Shown: piece after piece, positions 45,577-53,631 of the stretch
Layout: each line of letters begins with the position of its first letter
Numbering within the stretch: position 1 is the first letter of the stretch
Assembly: GCA_020639155.1 (NCBI GenBank)
Contig: JACKHF010000001.1
Coordinates: 1,302,001 to 1,366,000, forward strand
Length of the DNA stretch: 64,000 nucleotides
Direction of reading: 5' to 3'
Source: Phycisphaeraceae bacterium
GTDB taxonomy: Bacteria; Planctomycetota; Phycisphaerae; Phycisphaerales; UBA1924
Position numbers and translations under genes: made by a program
Notes under the pieces: model-generated
Seen by the model: only the letters and a program-made list of their open reading frames with translations
Databases searched by the model: none
What the model was told of the DNA's origin: nothing

Positions 45577-46470
45577 ATGGCACGAATGAGCCAGAGACAG
45601 GCAAAGACGATGGCGAGAGTGTCGCTGGCAGCGGTGCTGGTTGCTGCTGCGGGCGCTGGTGCTGCGTGGTGGGCTGTGCCACGTGGTGAGCCCGTGCTCC
45701 ATGACAACGTTGCGAAGGGAAACCCAGCACCAGAAACAACGCTCGAAAAACAGGATCAGCCTGCGAATGCTGTGCAAACGGTTTCTTTCGATCGGGAATG
45801 TGTATCAGGCACGCTGTCCCGATGGGATCAGGCTGAGCCCGAGCCCGTGAAGCCAGTTACACCGAAAGGGAATGAAGCAGCGTCAGCACCCGCGAGCAAC
45901 TTTCCAGAGATGCTGGGTGTGATCAAAGAGCGTGATTCTGAAGGAAACGAAACCCGGTACGCTGTTGTTCTGTATCCAAACGGTCAGCAGGCGTTTCTGG
46001 GATTTGCCGATCGTGGAGATGGGTTTGGTGTAGCAGAGATTGGGGATGATTACATGCTACTGAACACCGGCCCAGCGATGAAGCGAATCAATCTTCGCGC
46101 GAAACGTCAGACAATGCTCGGTTCGATTATCCCTGCCAACACTACGGGCACAGCTGTGAACGGCAATACGCCACCAACCATGACGGAGGCGATGCGTGCA
46201 CAAATGGAAGAGCAAGGCGTGACGTCGGATGGTGATGCTGTTACCTCAGCTGTCTCGAACCGCGGACGGAACCGTGGAAGAACAAACTATCGTGAAATGG
46301 AACCCGATTACAGTGCGGTTCCGATGGTGAACGGCGTTGGTGAGGATGCTGGATCGGCAAACAGTGCAGGTCGAGAGGGAAATGTCTCAATCTCCGGCAA
46401 CACCGAGGGTCGATTTGGCAATCGGGCACGTGCTGTACCAGCGCGCCCAAATCCCGACGAAGACAACTGA
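45577..46470 (+). CDS. GspC-like inner-membrane protein
   Basis: 297 residues with AAGGGAG six bases before the ATG. One N-terminal helix (VSLAAVLVAAAGAGAAWWAV) is followed by a Pro/Glu-rich linker. A compact domain comes next: FPEMLGVIKERDSEGNETRYA, QQAFLGFADRGDGFGVAEIG, YMLLNTGPAMKRINL. This is like the homology region of GspC/PulC, which links the inner platform to the secretin. The C-terminal 150 residues are low complexity (Gly/Asn/Arg). The assignment is by layout and weak pattern. A PilP-like protein is the alternative. Confidence 0.6.
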   Translation: MARMSQRQAKTMARVSLAAVLVAAAGAGAAWWAVPRGEPVLHDNVAKGNPAPETTLEKQDQPANAVQTVSFDRECVSGTLSRWDQAEPEPVKPVTPKGNEAASAPASNFPEMLGVIKERDSEGNETRYAVVLYPNGQQAFLGFADRGDGFGVAEIGDDYMLLNTGPAMKRINLRAKRQTMLGSIIPANTTGTAVNGNTPPTMTEAMRAQMEEQGVTSDGDAVTSAVSNRGRNRGRTNYREMEPDYSAVPMVNGVGEDAGSANSAGREGNVSISGNTEGRFGNRARAVPARPNPDEDN

Positions 46471-46590
46471 TACGCCCGCCCGGGAGAGCGAATACACTCA
46501 CAACGGACCACAGACCGATGGTGTGAAACTATCGGTACAGGGCTATATTATCGAACCAAGCGAATCAGCAATCAGGGAGACGATCGAATC

Positions 46591-48183
46591 GTGAGCACTC
46601 GCGCAGTCTACATCGCACGCATCGACGGAGGCGAACGCCTCTCGATGGTTCGATTGCTTGGTCCTCGTTCGGATCAGGCGTGGCTGGTTGAGAATATCGA
46701 CACCGAGGCAAATGCCGATCGTGTCCTCCTCGATGTACAGAGTGCAGTGACATGGTTGGCCGATCGGATGTCGGACACCGGTTCAAAGACGGTCGACCTC
46801 CTCTGCATTGATGCCGAAGGCCAGCGCTGCACGTGGATTGAAGGAGCGACCCCCGATTTACGGATCGCGCGTGCGTCACTCATGGCTCGGTCTGATACTG
46901 CATGGAATCCCACAGCGGGATTCTCGTCTACTGGTGATGCAACGGATGCATACTCGTTCCATCTATTGAACGGGCATCGCAATGGCACCGGAGGTTCGAA
47001 TGGTCATGACATGCGCAAAGCCGTTGTCGCAACAAGCAATGCGCTGATCAGGCTGCTGCTGGACACGCTTGATGAGCAGGGGCTCAATGCTGGTAGGGTA
47101 ACATCGCTCCCGCAGGCAGTTGCGCAGGCATGGGACCCCGATTCTGCGGTGCGGGTACGGGCTTCAAAGAGCAGCATCTCAGGCGATGATGACATTGCGA
47201 GTGAGCTCGATCATCGTGCGAGCATGGTGACTGGCGTAGTTGTGGTTGATCCAGCCGGTCGGATCGTCTGGACGTGGTCGCGTGCGGGTGATCTGTTATG
47301 CTTTGGCACACTTGCGGCGCCAGTGCGCAGCGATGATGAGGGTGTCAGACTCACTCAGAATCTCGCGTCGCGCCTCACAGCGGACTGGGTGGCGTGGTCA
47401 GTGCAGACAGGTCAGACGCTCGATCGGATTGTTGTGATCGGCCCTGCCTCCCCCGTGCCGTTCAAGCCTGGTGAGCCACAGACCATGCTCTCACTGGGTG
47501 AGTTCGGCAGCGCTATTGCATCGTCGTGGAACGGTGCGTCATGCGATGTTGTTCCGATGGACGACCCGATCGGCCAGACCCTCGATCGGGTTGTTGTTGC
47601 AATGGAGCAGGGCATCGGCGTGCAGCATCTTCCAGCAATGGAAGAGATCGAGCATCGACCTTCGAGAGCACACAAGTCTGTGCGTCGATGGATGTCACTC
47701 GCTGGCATCATTGCAGCTGCCGCCCTGATAGGTGTGGGAGCACGAGCGCAGTCACACGCGCACACTGTCCGTGAAGCAGGAGCCAAGCACCGATCTGCGG
47801 CTGTGCAGGAGGCGAAGGATTTGATCACGGATCTTGATGCGGCGTTTGCAAGAACAGATCTTCAGAGCCGTATCCAGAAGATGACCGCGACAACGGTTGA
47901 CACAACTATTCCGAAGATGCCTTCCATTCTAAAGGAACTCGACAATATCAGTGTGGCACTGAATGGGCACCCCGACGCTGTTGTTGAGCAGATGCAGTTC
48001 AATCCGAACTTTGTCATGCTGAAAATTACGGTGCCTGATCTTCCACAGTACGAGGCACTCCGTAACACTTTTACAAACGGCATCCCGTCGCTTGTCGATT
48101 GGAACAACATTACAACACGAGCTGGGGTCGAAAAGCAGTCAGTGACGCTGCAGGGCAGATGGCTCTCGGAGGAGAACCCATGA
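46591..48183 (+). CDS. GspL/PilM-N-like assembly protein
   Basis: 530 residues from a GTG preceded by AGGGAG. The N-terminal 360 residues are an actin-like, cytoplasmic module (VYIARIDGGERLSMVRLLG, TGVVVVDPAGRIVWTWSRAG). A single helix (WMSLAGIIAAAALIGVGARA) is followed by a periplasmic coiled coil and a ferredoxin-like domain (LDNISVALNGHPDAVVEQMQ). This layout is GspL, or a PilM-PilN fusion. GspL binds the ATPase GspE and GspM. The next gene overlaps by four bases. Confidence 0.65.
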   Translation: MSTRAVYIARIDGGERLSMVRLLGPRSDQAWLVENIDTEANADRVLLDVQSAVTWLADRMSDTGSKTVDLLCIDAEGQRCTWIEGATPDLRIARASLMARSDTAWNPTAGFSSTGDATDAYSFHLLNGHRNGTGGSNGHDMRKAVVATSNALIRLLLDTLDEQGLNAGRVTSLPQAVAQAWDPDSAVRVRASKSSISGDDDIASELDHRASMVTGVVVVDPAGRIVWTWSRAGDLLCFGTLAAPVRSDDEGVRLTQNLASRLTADWVAWSVQTGQTLDRIVVIGPASPVPFKPGEPQTMLSLGEFGSAIASSWNGASCDVVPMDDPIGQTLDRVVVAMEQGIGVQHLPAMEEIEHRPSRAHKSVRRWMSLAGIIAAAALIGVGARAQSHAHTVREAGAKHRSAAVQEAKDLITDLDAAFARTDLQSRIQKMTATTVDTTIPKMPSILKELDNISVALNGHPDAVVEQMQFNPNFVMLKITVPDLPQYEALRNTFTNGIPSLVDWNNITTRAGVEKQSVTLQGRWLSEENP

Positions 48184-48830
48184 GCGCGATGACCGAGCAT
48201 CGTGCAGACCGCTCGTCGGTACGACCGGCGCCCGCGCTGTCGACACATCGCAAGAGACTGTCAATGGACGATCGCATGGATCTTGCGATCTCAGCAACGT
48301 CCCGAGATAGCAGAAACAAGCCGGTGCTGCTGCCCTTGGTTGCGATCATTGCACTGATTGTGAGTGCACTCTATGCAGGCATCGCGTATATGCAGCTTTC
48401 GTCTGCAAAGAAAACAGAGATGCAGAATGCCCGCTGGGCTGGGGAGTTTCGGACGCAGCTCAATACGTACTCCTCGCTGATCAGTGCCAACAGTGGCGAA
48501 GAGGTCGCAACAGACATCTACGAACCTGCAACAGATTTTCTGTCGACAATGAGCAGCCTCTGGTCTGCAGTTGGGCTTGAGGGCCAGTCACCGGGTTTTT
48601 CCGAGCCTCGCAACCCGATCGGCAAGCCAGAGAGCCAACTCGAAGAATACAAGGTCAGGTACAACAACTTTACGACCAAGTCCATTGGGCCTGTCCTCGA
48701 CTGGATCGAGAGAGGGCTGACCAGATTCCGTGGAACCGAACTGAGCCAGTTCGACATCAAAGTGATCCCAAACCAGGGATGGCAGGTTTCAACGATCGAA
48801 TTCCGGCGCATCCAGAAGAAGAAGAACTGA
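48180..48830 (+). CDS. GspM/PilO-like membrane protein
   Basis: About 216 residues from the ATG overlapping the previous stop. A cytoplasmic N-terminus of about 45 residues precedes one helix (VLLPLVAIIALIVSALYAGI) and a periplasmic domain (TQLNTYSSLISANSGEE, FDIKVIPNQGWQVSTIEFRR). Size, topology and position next to a GspL-like gene indicate a GspM/PilO role. No sequence motif proves it. Confidence 0.55.
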   Translation: MSAMTEHRADRSSVRPAPALSTHRKRLSMDDRMDLAISATSRDSRNKPVLLPLVAIIALIVSALYAGIAYMQLSSAKKTEMQNARWAGEFRTQLNTYSSLISANSGEEVATDIYEPATDFLSTMSSLWSAVGLEGQSPGFSEPRNPIGKPESQLEEYKVRYNNFTTKSIGPVLDWIERGLTRFRGTELSQFDIKVIPNQGWQVSTIEFRRIQKKKN

Positions 48831-48852
48831 CATCCATCAACAAGGGCACATC

Positions 48853-49512
48853 ATGCCAGGAATGAACAGGTCAAAGCTCTATTTGCACAACGCGGTTTGC
48901 GTATTGGCAGCAGGTGCTGTGGTTGCGAGCATGCTTGCTGCAGTGGGGTGTGGTCAGCGTTCGACACACACGGCAAACTCGTCGGAAGCCGAGCAGATGC
49001 CCTACGAGGAGCGGCTGTCACTCGCGATGCGTGCGCTCGATCGTGGTCGCAACTTCCAGGATCGGGGAAACCTTGAAGCAGCAGAAGCAGAGTTTAAGAA
49101 CTCGCTCGAACTTCTTCCCGATCTTGGTGCAGCATGGAACAACCTCGGGTTGATCTATATGACACAGGATCGCACGCTTGAAGCGGATGCCGCCTTTCGC
49201 GCGGCCGCCGATGCCATGCCGACAGATCCAAGGCCGCTTGTGAACCTCGGTATCCTGCTCCACCGGCGCGGTCATGCGACACAGGCGCGCACAGCATTTC
49301 TGAACGCGCTGCAGCGGGACCCAAACCACGTGGAAGCACTGCGCGGAGCATATGTTGCTGACGTTGCGCTGCGAACAACCGACGAAGAAATGCTCGATCG
49401 TGTCAGCCGAGCACTGCTTATCGAGAGGGATCCTGTCTGGCTTGAGAAATACCGGTACGAGAAACTTCGTATAGAGCAGGCATTGCGCGAAAAGGTGCTC
49501 GAATATAGGTAG
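48853..49512 (+). CDS. TPR lipoprotein (possible pilotin-like)
   Basis: 219 residues. The signal peptide ends in lipobox AVGC. Three or more TPR units follow (GNLEAAEAEFKNSLELLPDL, AWNNLGLIYMTQDRTLEADA, PLVNLGILLHRRGHATQART). TPR lipoproteins such as PilF are pilotins that guide the secretin to the outer membrane. Being the last gene of the secretion cluster fits this role, but it is inference. It ends 106 bases before the next gene's 3' end. Confidence 0.72.
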   Translation: MPGMNRSKLYLHNAVCVLAAGAVVASMLAAVGCGQRSTHTANSSEAEQMPYEERLSLAMRALDRGRNFQDRGNLEAAEAEFKNSLELLPDLGAAWNNLGLIYMTQDRTLEADAAFRAAADAMPTDPRPLVNLGILLHRRGHATQARTAFLNALQRDPNHVEALRGAYVADVALRTTDEEMLDRVSRALLIERDPVWLEKYRYEKLRIEQALREKVLEYR

Positions 49513-49549
49513 AAGACTGTTCAAGCAACAAGGCAGGTGTTCGAAAACA

Positions 49550-49596
49550 ATCTGCCCAAAAACAAATCCGGGCACAATCGGTATGATTGTGCCCGG
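49550..49596 (-). terminator. Terminator of the cysteine-rich lipoprotein gene
   Basis: A perfect 12-bp stem, CCGGGCACAATC (49568-49579) with GATTGTGCCCGG (49585-49596), has a 5-base loop. Minus-strand sequence after it is ATTTGTTTTTG. It lies just past the stop at 49619. On the plus strand no T-run follows, so it would stop the secretion operon only weakly. Confidence 0.75.
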
Positions 49597-49618
49597 TCGT
49601 GATGTACGTTGAGCTGTG

Positions 49619-49939
49619 TTACTTCGCCTTTGCCATCAAGCTTGCCTTGTCCGTTTCGGACATCGCCTTGAACTTGGAAACGCATCCTTCGCAGCAGAAT
49701 CCAACCTCGTTGCCGTGAAAGCTGACTGTCTGAACGCCAGCCTTCACAGCGCCGCCGGAGAACGGGCATGTGGAGTTGATGGTGTTGCTGGTTGGGGTGA
49801 TTGCTGCCGACTCAGGTGCTTCGCAGCTGCCATCACAGCCGGATGAGCCGCACTCGCCGCATGTTGAGCAGCAGCCAGCAAGAAAAGCGATACCAGTGCC
49901 AAGGCCAGCAACCAATGCGAAACGGAATGCCTTTGTCAT
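49619..49939 (-). CDS. Cysteine-rich lipoprotein with YHS/TRASH-like domain
   Basis: About 106 residues from an ATG with AGGAG nine bases upstream. Signal peptide ends in LAGC; six Cys lie within the next 17 residues (CCSTCGECGSSGCDGSC). The C-terminal half reads STCPFSGGAVKAG, then VSFHGNEVGFCCEGCVSKF, a TRASH/YHS-type metal-binding motif with paired Cys. It is probably a periplasmic metal (Cu, Zn or Ni) binding or sensing lipoprotein. The family is known in planctomycetes but its function is not. A strong terminator follows. Confidence 0.72.
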   Translation of the reverse strand: MTKAFRFALVAGLGTGIAFLAGCCSTCGECGSSGCDGSCEAPESAAITPTSNTINSTCPFSGGAVKAGVQTVSFHGNEVGFCCEGCVSKFKAMSETDKASLMAKAK

Positions 49940-50134
49940 GTTCGTGTTCTCCTGTAAACGATAATCCCCTGTGACCAATCCCACGATGGGAGCGGTACTT
50001 ACGCCATGGCACAAGTGCCTGAACGAGGATATACCGAACCAGTTGATGGGTCTGTGTGTTCCATGCCGTGGAATGCAATTTCGCTTCCACACAGTACATC
50101 GATACCAAGAATGTTGGGTTATTGACTCCCGTTC

Positions 50135-50824
50135 TCAATACTCATCGACTCGCGAGAAGCCGGGCTCCTCGTAGCGCTTGGGTTTCTTTTTGCGAAACAG
50201 CAGAAACCCGATCAGCGTGGCTCCAGCGAATACACATGTTGCAATGAGGTTCTCCTGGCTTGACAGGGGATCTTTCCCTTGCTTGATGTAGATGTACTGC
50301 TCGGGTGCGAGTTTGAAGCTTGTGCGTATGAACTCGGCCACATCCTTGGGAATCTGAAATTTGCTGAGTACTTCGCCGTACACTTTTCGATCCACATACA
50401 CCTGGTCTTCACGTGTTGCGTTGCGGGCTGCAATCGACGGGAACTCTGTGAGGAACTCATCCGGAGCGAAGCTGACCAGTACAAACTTTCCGTTCTCGCC
50501 TCGTAGATCTGGTCGAGCTTCCACCGAGCGATCTGTTGCATCCCACTCGCGAGCAAGTTGATCATCGACCAGCGGTACAAGCACCCGAACCGTTCGCGTA
50601 TTCGATGGGTTGTCCTTCTGCTCCTTTGTGTGCTCGATGTAGTCGTTGAAGTACAGTGTGCCATCTTCGATCGTCACGAAGTCAAGGTCATCGGGGAGCT
50701 TGCCGGACAGCGCGTCGCTAATCGAGACAGTCTGCATCACATCGGGTGAGATGACTTTGCTGATGCCAACAATCGTGAACAGCAGACCACCAGCAAGCAG
50801 AAGAAAACCGATAAACCGTCTCAT
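50135..50824 (-). CDS. Unknown protein with N- and C-terminal membrane helices
   Basis: About 229 residues. MRRFIGFLLLAGGLLFTIVG gives one N-terminal helix and LIATCVFAGATLIGFLLF a C-terminal one, with a 150-residue extracytoplasmic region between (TIEDGTLYFNDYIEHTKEQ, VDRKVYGEVLSKFQIPKD). A Lys-rich tail ends it. I do not recognise the family. The frame is open for 24 codons upstream (GTG at 50896), but these lie in front of a plausible start. It is followed by nothing on its strand for 195 bases. Confidence 0.6.
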   Translation of the reverse strand: MRRFIGFLLLAGGLLFTIVGISKVISPDVMQTVSISDALSGKLPDDLDFVTIEDGTLYFNDYIEHTKEQKDNPSNTRTVRVLVPLVDDQLAREWDATDRSVEARPDLRGENGKFVLVSFAPDEFLTEFPSIAARNATREDQVYVDRKVYGEVLSKFQIPKDVAEFIRTSFKLAPEQYIYIKQGKDPLSSQENLIATCVFAGATLIGFLLFRKKKPKRYEEPGFSRVDEY

Positions 50825-50903
50825 GTGCCCACCCCGCGTCAGAGAAGCAGAATCGCCTGTTCGAGGGTAGGCCTTTCTTGGTTTGTCATCGTCCACGGGG
50901 CAT

Positions 50904-50927
50904 AAAAAAGCAGCACGTTGGTGCTGC
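50904..50927 (-). terminator. Terminator of the 84-residue SHOCT-like gene
   Basis: Perfect 7-bp stem GCAGCAC/GTGCTGC (50910-50916 with 50921-50927) with a GTTG loop. On the minus strand it is followed by six T (50904-50909). It lies 26 bases after the stop at 50953. Confidence 0.75.
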
Positions 50928-50952
50928 GTTGATCTTCAGAAAGCAAACGCTC

Positions 50953-51207
50953 TCAAGTATGGCAACCACCCTTGATCTTTGCTTCAAGAATCGCCTTGCC
51001 GTCTTCAGGGCTCATGGACCCTTCAGCGATGTAGGCTGCAATCTCGCGGCGTGATTCTTCCTTGTGCTTCGTCACCGTGATCTGCTTGATGAAGCCGCCA
51101 ATGATTGCAACGAGTGCAACGACGAATCCACCAATGATTGCCAGCAGCGGAATGGCTTCGCCAGGAATGTTGTCAAATCCGCTTGAGAGAACTGTTGTCA
51201 TACCCAT
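50953..51207 (-). CDS. Small membrane protein with SHOCT-like tail (copy 1)
   Basis: 84 residues with GGAG eight bases before ATG. One helix (IPLLAIIGGFVVALVAIIGGF) precedes a charged segment and a SHOCT-like tail REIAAYIAEGSMSPEDGKAI, in which a short helix, a Gly turn and a second helix follow. The same tail ends the next gene, so the two are paralogues. SHOCT tails occur on membrane proteins and are thought to help oligomerise; no role is known. The last residues (KIKGGCHT) are unusual. A strong terminator follows. Confidence 0.7.
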   Translation of the reverse strand: MGMTTVLSSGFDNIPGEAIPLLAIIGGFVVALVAIIGGFIKQITVTKHKEESRREIAAYIAEGSMSPEDGKAILEAKIKGGCHT

Positions 51208-51283
51208 TGTTCATGCTCCATCATCATGACCGAGGTTGCTGGTTGTTACCTTTATGGTGACAGCGGAAGGGTTCCGTGCCTGA

Positions 51284-51529
51284 TTAATCGTCTGGTTCCT
51301 TGGCTTTCATAATCCGCTCACCCTGATCGGGCGACATCGAGCCTTCTGCGATGTATGCTGCAACCTCACGGCGGGTCCGCTCGCGACTGAAGCTCTTGAA
51401 GATCGACGCGATCGAACCAAAGACCGCCCACGTGATAAGCGTTGCTGCACCTGCAAGGATGAACAGCACTTCCTTATCGAACACCTTGTCGAGCACGTAT
51501 TCCAGGTTGGGATCTACGCCGGATGTCAT
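51284..51529 (-). CDS. Small membrane protein with SHOCT-like tail (copy 2)
   Basis: 81 residues with GGAGG nine bases before ATG. One membrane helix (VLFILAGAATLITWAVFGSI) is followed by a basic linker and REVAAYIAEGSMSPDQGERIMKA, nearly the tail of the previous gene. The N-terminal halves are unrelated, so only the cytoplasmic tail is conserved. It probably shares an operon with copy 1, 76 bases downstream. Confidence 0.7.
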   Translation of the reverse strand: MTSGVDPNLEYVLDKVFDKEVLFILAGAATLITWAVFGSIASIFKSFSRERTRREVAAYIAEGSMSPDQGERIMKAKEPDD

Positions 51530-51689
51530 GGCACGATACCTCCGAGGGTTCTTGGGTGGTTTGGCTCGCGGATTTCAAGATAGCGCAAACCATCCCAGAT
51601 TCCATACGCATTTTATGGTATCCGATCTGTCAACCTCCCCGTTGTCTTTCAGCCAAATCGTGGAAAAACCACGATAACACGGCAATAAC

Positions 51690-51717
51690 GCGACACTTTC
51701 GCTTGGCCTGTTACGAT
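51690..51717 (+). promoter_or_regulatory. Possible promoter of mgtE
   Basis: GCGACA (51690-51695) and TACGAT (51712-51717) lie 16 bases apart. The GTG start is six bases after the -10, so a transcript from it would be leaderless. No Mg2+ riboswitch structure is visible in the short space. Confidence 0.3.
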
Positions 51718-51722
51718 TTACA

Positions 51723-53117
51723 GTGAACCCGACCGCCGAACTTCTCCAGCCCGAGATTGAGGAGCTGATCCGTAACAAGCGGTTTGCGGACCTGCGCAGC
51801 GCGATCCATGCGCTGCCCTATGCAGACCTCGCTCTGATCTTCGCTGAGATCGATCCCGCCCTTGCTGCGGTTGGGTTCCGTCTGCTCCCGCGCGAGGATG
51901 CTGCAGAGCTCTTTTCATATCTTGATCCCGAGCAGCAGGAAGCGCTCATCGGGCAGTTCGGGAACGACCACGTTCGTGAGATCTTTGACGAGTTGGGTGC
52001 GGACGATCTCGCGTATCTGCTTGAGGAGATGCCGTCAGATATTGCGCGACGGATCGTCAACACGATCAGTCCGGAGACGCGCGAAGCTGCCCAGCGATTG
52101 CTTGGGTATCCGGAGGAATCAGTTGGTCGTCTGATGACGCCCGACTACATCCGATTGAAGATCGACTGGACCGTTGCCCGTGCGCTTGCACACATCCGTG
52201 CGTATGGCAGAGATGCCGAAACGATCAATGTTGTCTACATCGTCGATGATCACGACAAACTGGTCAGCGATCTGAAGCTCCGCACGCTCCTGCTCGCTTC
52301 GCCGGATGCACCGCTCAGCGATCTGCAGCAGAACACGCCGACGAGCCTCTTTGCAGACGACGACCGCGAAGAAGCGGTTCGTGCAATGGCCAAGTACGAC
52401 CGTATCGCGCTCCCGGTGGTGGATCATGCTGGGGTGCTTCTGGGCATCGTGACCTCCGACGACGTTGCGGACGTTGCAGAAGAGGAAGCGACCGAGGATA
52501 TCCAGAAGCTCGCCGGTGTGGAAGCACTCGACGAGCCGTACATGGATACACCGCTCTTGTCCATGCTAAAAAAACGTGGCATAGTGCTGTGTACGCTGCT
52601 GGTCGCGCAGTCGGTGACTATTGGCGTGCTCGGCGCGTTCGAGCATGTTATCTCGTCTGTGCAGATTCTGATCCTGTTCATCCCGTTGATCATCGCGTCG
52701 GGCGGTAACTCGGGCACGCAGGTTGCATCGCTCATTATCCGCGCACTGGCACTGCACGAGCTGACCCCGGCGGATTGGTTGCAGGTTGTCCGCAAGGAAC
52801 TTGTCACCGGACTCCTCCTCGGTTGCCTCATGGGCGCACTTGCAACGTGCAGCGTGATGATCTGGGAGTTGACTCCGATGGTCGATGCGACGGGTGTGAA
52901 CCCGCTGAAGGTGGGGCTGACCGTTGGTGCAGCAGTGCAGGCAATCGTGGTATACGCGGTGCTGCTGGGATCAATCCTGCCGCTCCTGCTGCAGAAACTG
53001 AAACTCGACCCGGCGACGATATCGTCGCCTCTCGTCGCGACGCTGATGGATGTGTCCGGCCTGATGATCTACATGGGTGTTGCGTTGGTGATGATGAAGG
53101 TTGTGGGGTTGACGTAG
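51723..53117 (+). CDS. mgtE: MgtE magnesium transporter
   Basis: 464 residues. The N-domain (EIEELIRNKRFADLRSAIHA to LLEEMPSDIARRIV) is helical; two CBS motifs follow (VGRLMTPDYIRL, VDHAGVLLGIVTSDD), which sense Mg2+. Five membrane helices end the protein (LLVAQSVTIGVLGAFEHVI, LILFIPLIIASGGNSGTQ, and SSPLVATLMDVSGLMIYMG), where the final Asp region holds the ion site. It is a channel-like Mg2+ importer, length typical. The start is GTG with no ribosome site, so it may be leaderless. It converges with the zinc-ribbon gene 11 bases away. Confidence 0.93.
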   Translation: MNPTAELLQPEIEELIRNKRFADLRSAIHALPYADLALIFAEIDPALAAVGFRLLPREDAAELFSYLDPEQQEALIGQFGNDHVREIFDELGADDLAYLLEEMPSDIARRIVNTISPETREAAQRLLGYPEESVGRLMTPDYIRLKIDWTVARALAHIRAYGRDAETINVVYIVDDHDKLVSDLKLRTLLLASPDAPLSDLQQNTPTSLFADDDREEAVRAMAKYDRIALPVVDHAGVLLGIVTSDDVADVAEEEATEDIQKLAGVEALDEPYMDTPLLSMLKKRGIVLCTLLVAQSVTIGVLGAFEHVISSVQILILFIPLIIASGGNSGTQVASLIIRALALHELTPADWLQVVRKELVTGLLLGCLMGALATCSVMIWELTPMVDATGVNPLKVGLTVGAAVQAIVVYAVLLGSILPLLLQKLKLDPATISSPLVATLMDVSGLMIYMGVALVMMKVVGLT

Positions 53118-53128
53118 CACGCGATGTG

Positions 53129-53599
53129 CTATCGGTAGTGTGATTCAACTGCTTGGCGATATTGTGTCAACTTTGGCAGAAGAACGATCCAGCACACTGA
53201 TATACCAATCCCGATCGCTATCACGGGCTTTGCCGTTGTCCAGAAGATTCTCTTGTAGATCATTCGGCGAGCTTCTGCGCCGGTTGCCATCTCATATTCT
53301 GGCGTGCCCGGTATATCCACAGCCTCTCCCCGTTCAACCTGCTGGAGAAGATGCGTGTAGTGCCTGAGTTGTATTGCCAATGTGCCGCCAATCACGAGAA
53401 CAGCAAGGAGCAGTGCAGGAATTGCAGCTCGCCAGAACTTCTTCCCAGTACGCAGGTCAACTCCTTGGATGAGCTTGAAATCGCAAGCGCATTCCGGGCA
53501 TTTGTTGCTGCCAATCGTCGAGATGTCATACCCGCACTGCGGGCAGTTCGATAGCTGTGGCATTGTATCATGAAGAGATATCTGGTCATTGATTTGCAT
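53129..53599 (-). CDS. Zinc-ribbon membrane protein (tandem copy A)
   Basis: About 156 residues. A CPQCGYD...CPEC ribbon (NCPQCGYDISTIGSNKCPEC) sits at the N-terminus and should bind one Zn. A membrane helix (AAIPALLLAVLVIGGTLAIQ) and a second (PVIAIGIGISVCWIVLLPKL) follow, with a linker having LERGE/VERGEAV. Copy B next door shares the ribbon, the helix order and this linker. The family is common in Phycisphaerae with no known function. The start ATG 53599 has GGAAG five bases upstream; ATG 53563 is possible. Confidence 0.68.
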   Translation of the reverse strand: MQINDQISLHDTMPQLSNCPQCGYDISTIGSNKCPECACDFKLIQGVDLRTGKKFWRAAIPALLLAVLVIGGTLAIQLRHYTHLLQQVERGEAVDIPGTPEYEMATGAEARRMIYKRIFWTTAKPVIAIGIGISVCWIVLLPKLTQYRQAVESHYR

Positions 53600-53631
53600 C
53601 AGAACTTCCCATGCCAAAGTATCTCCACGCG

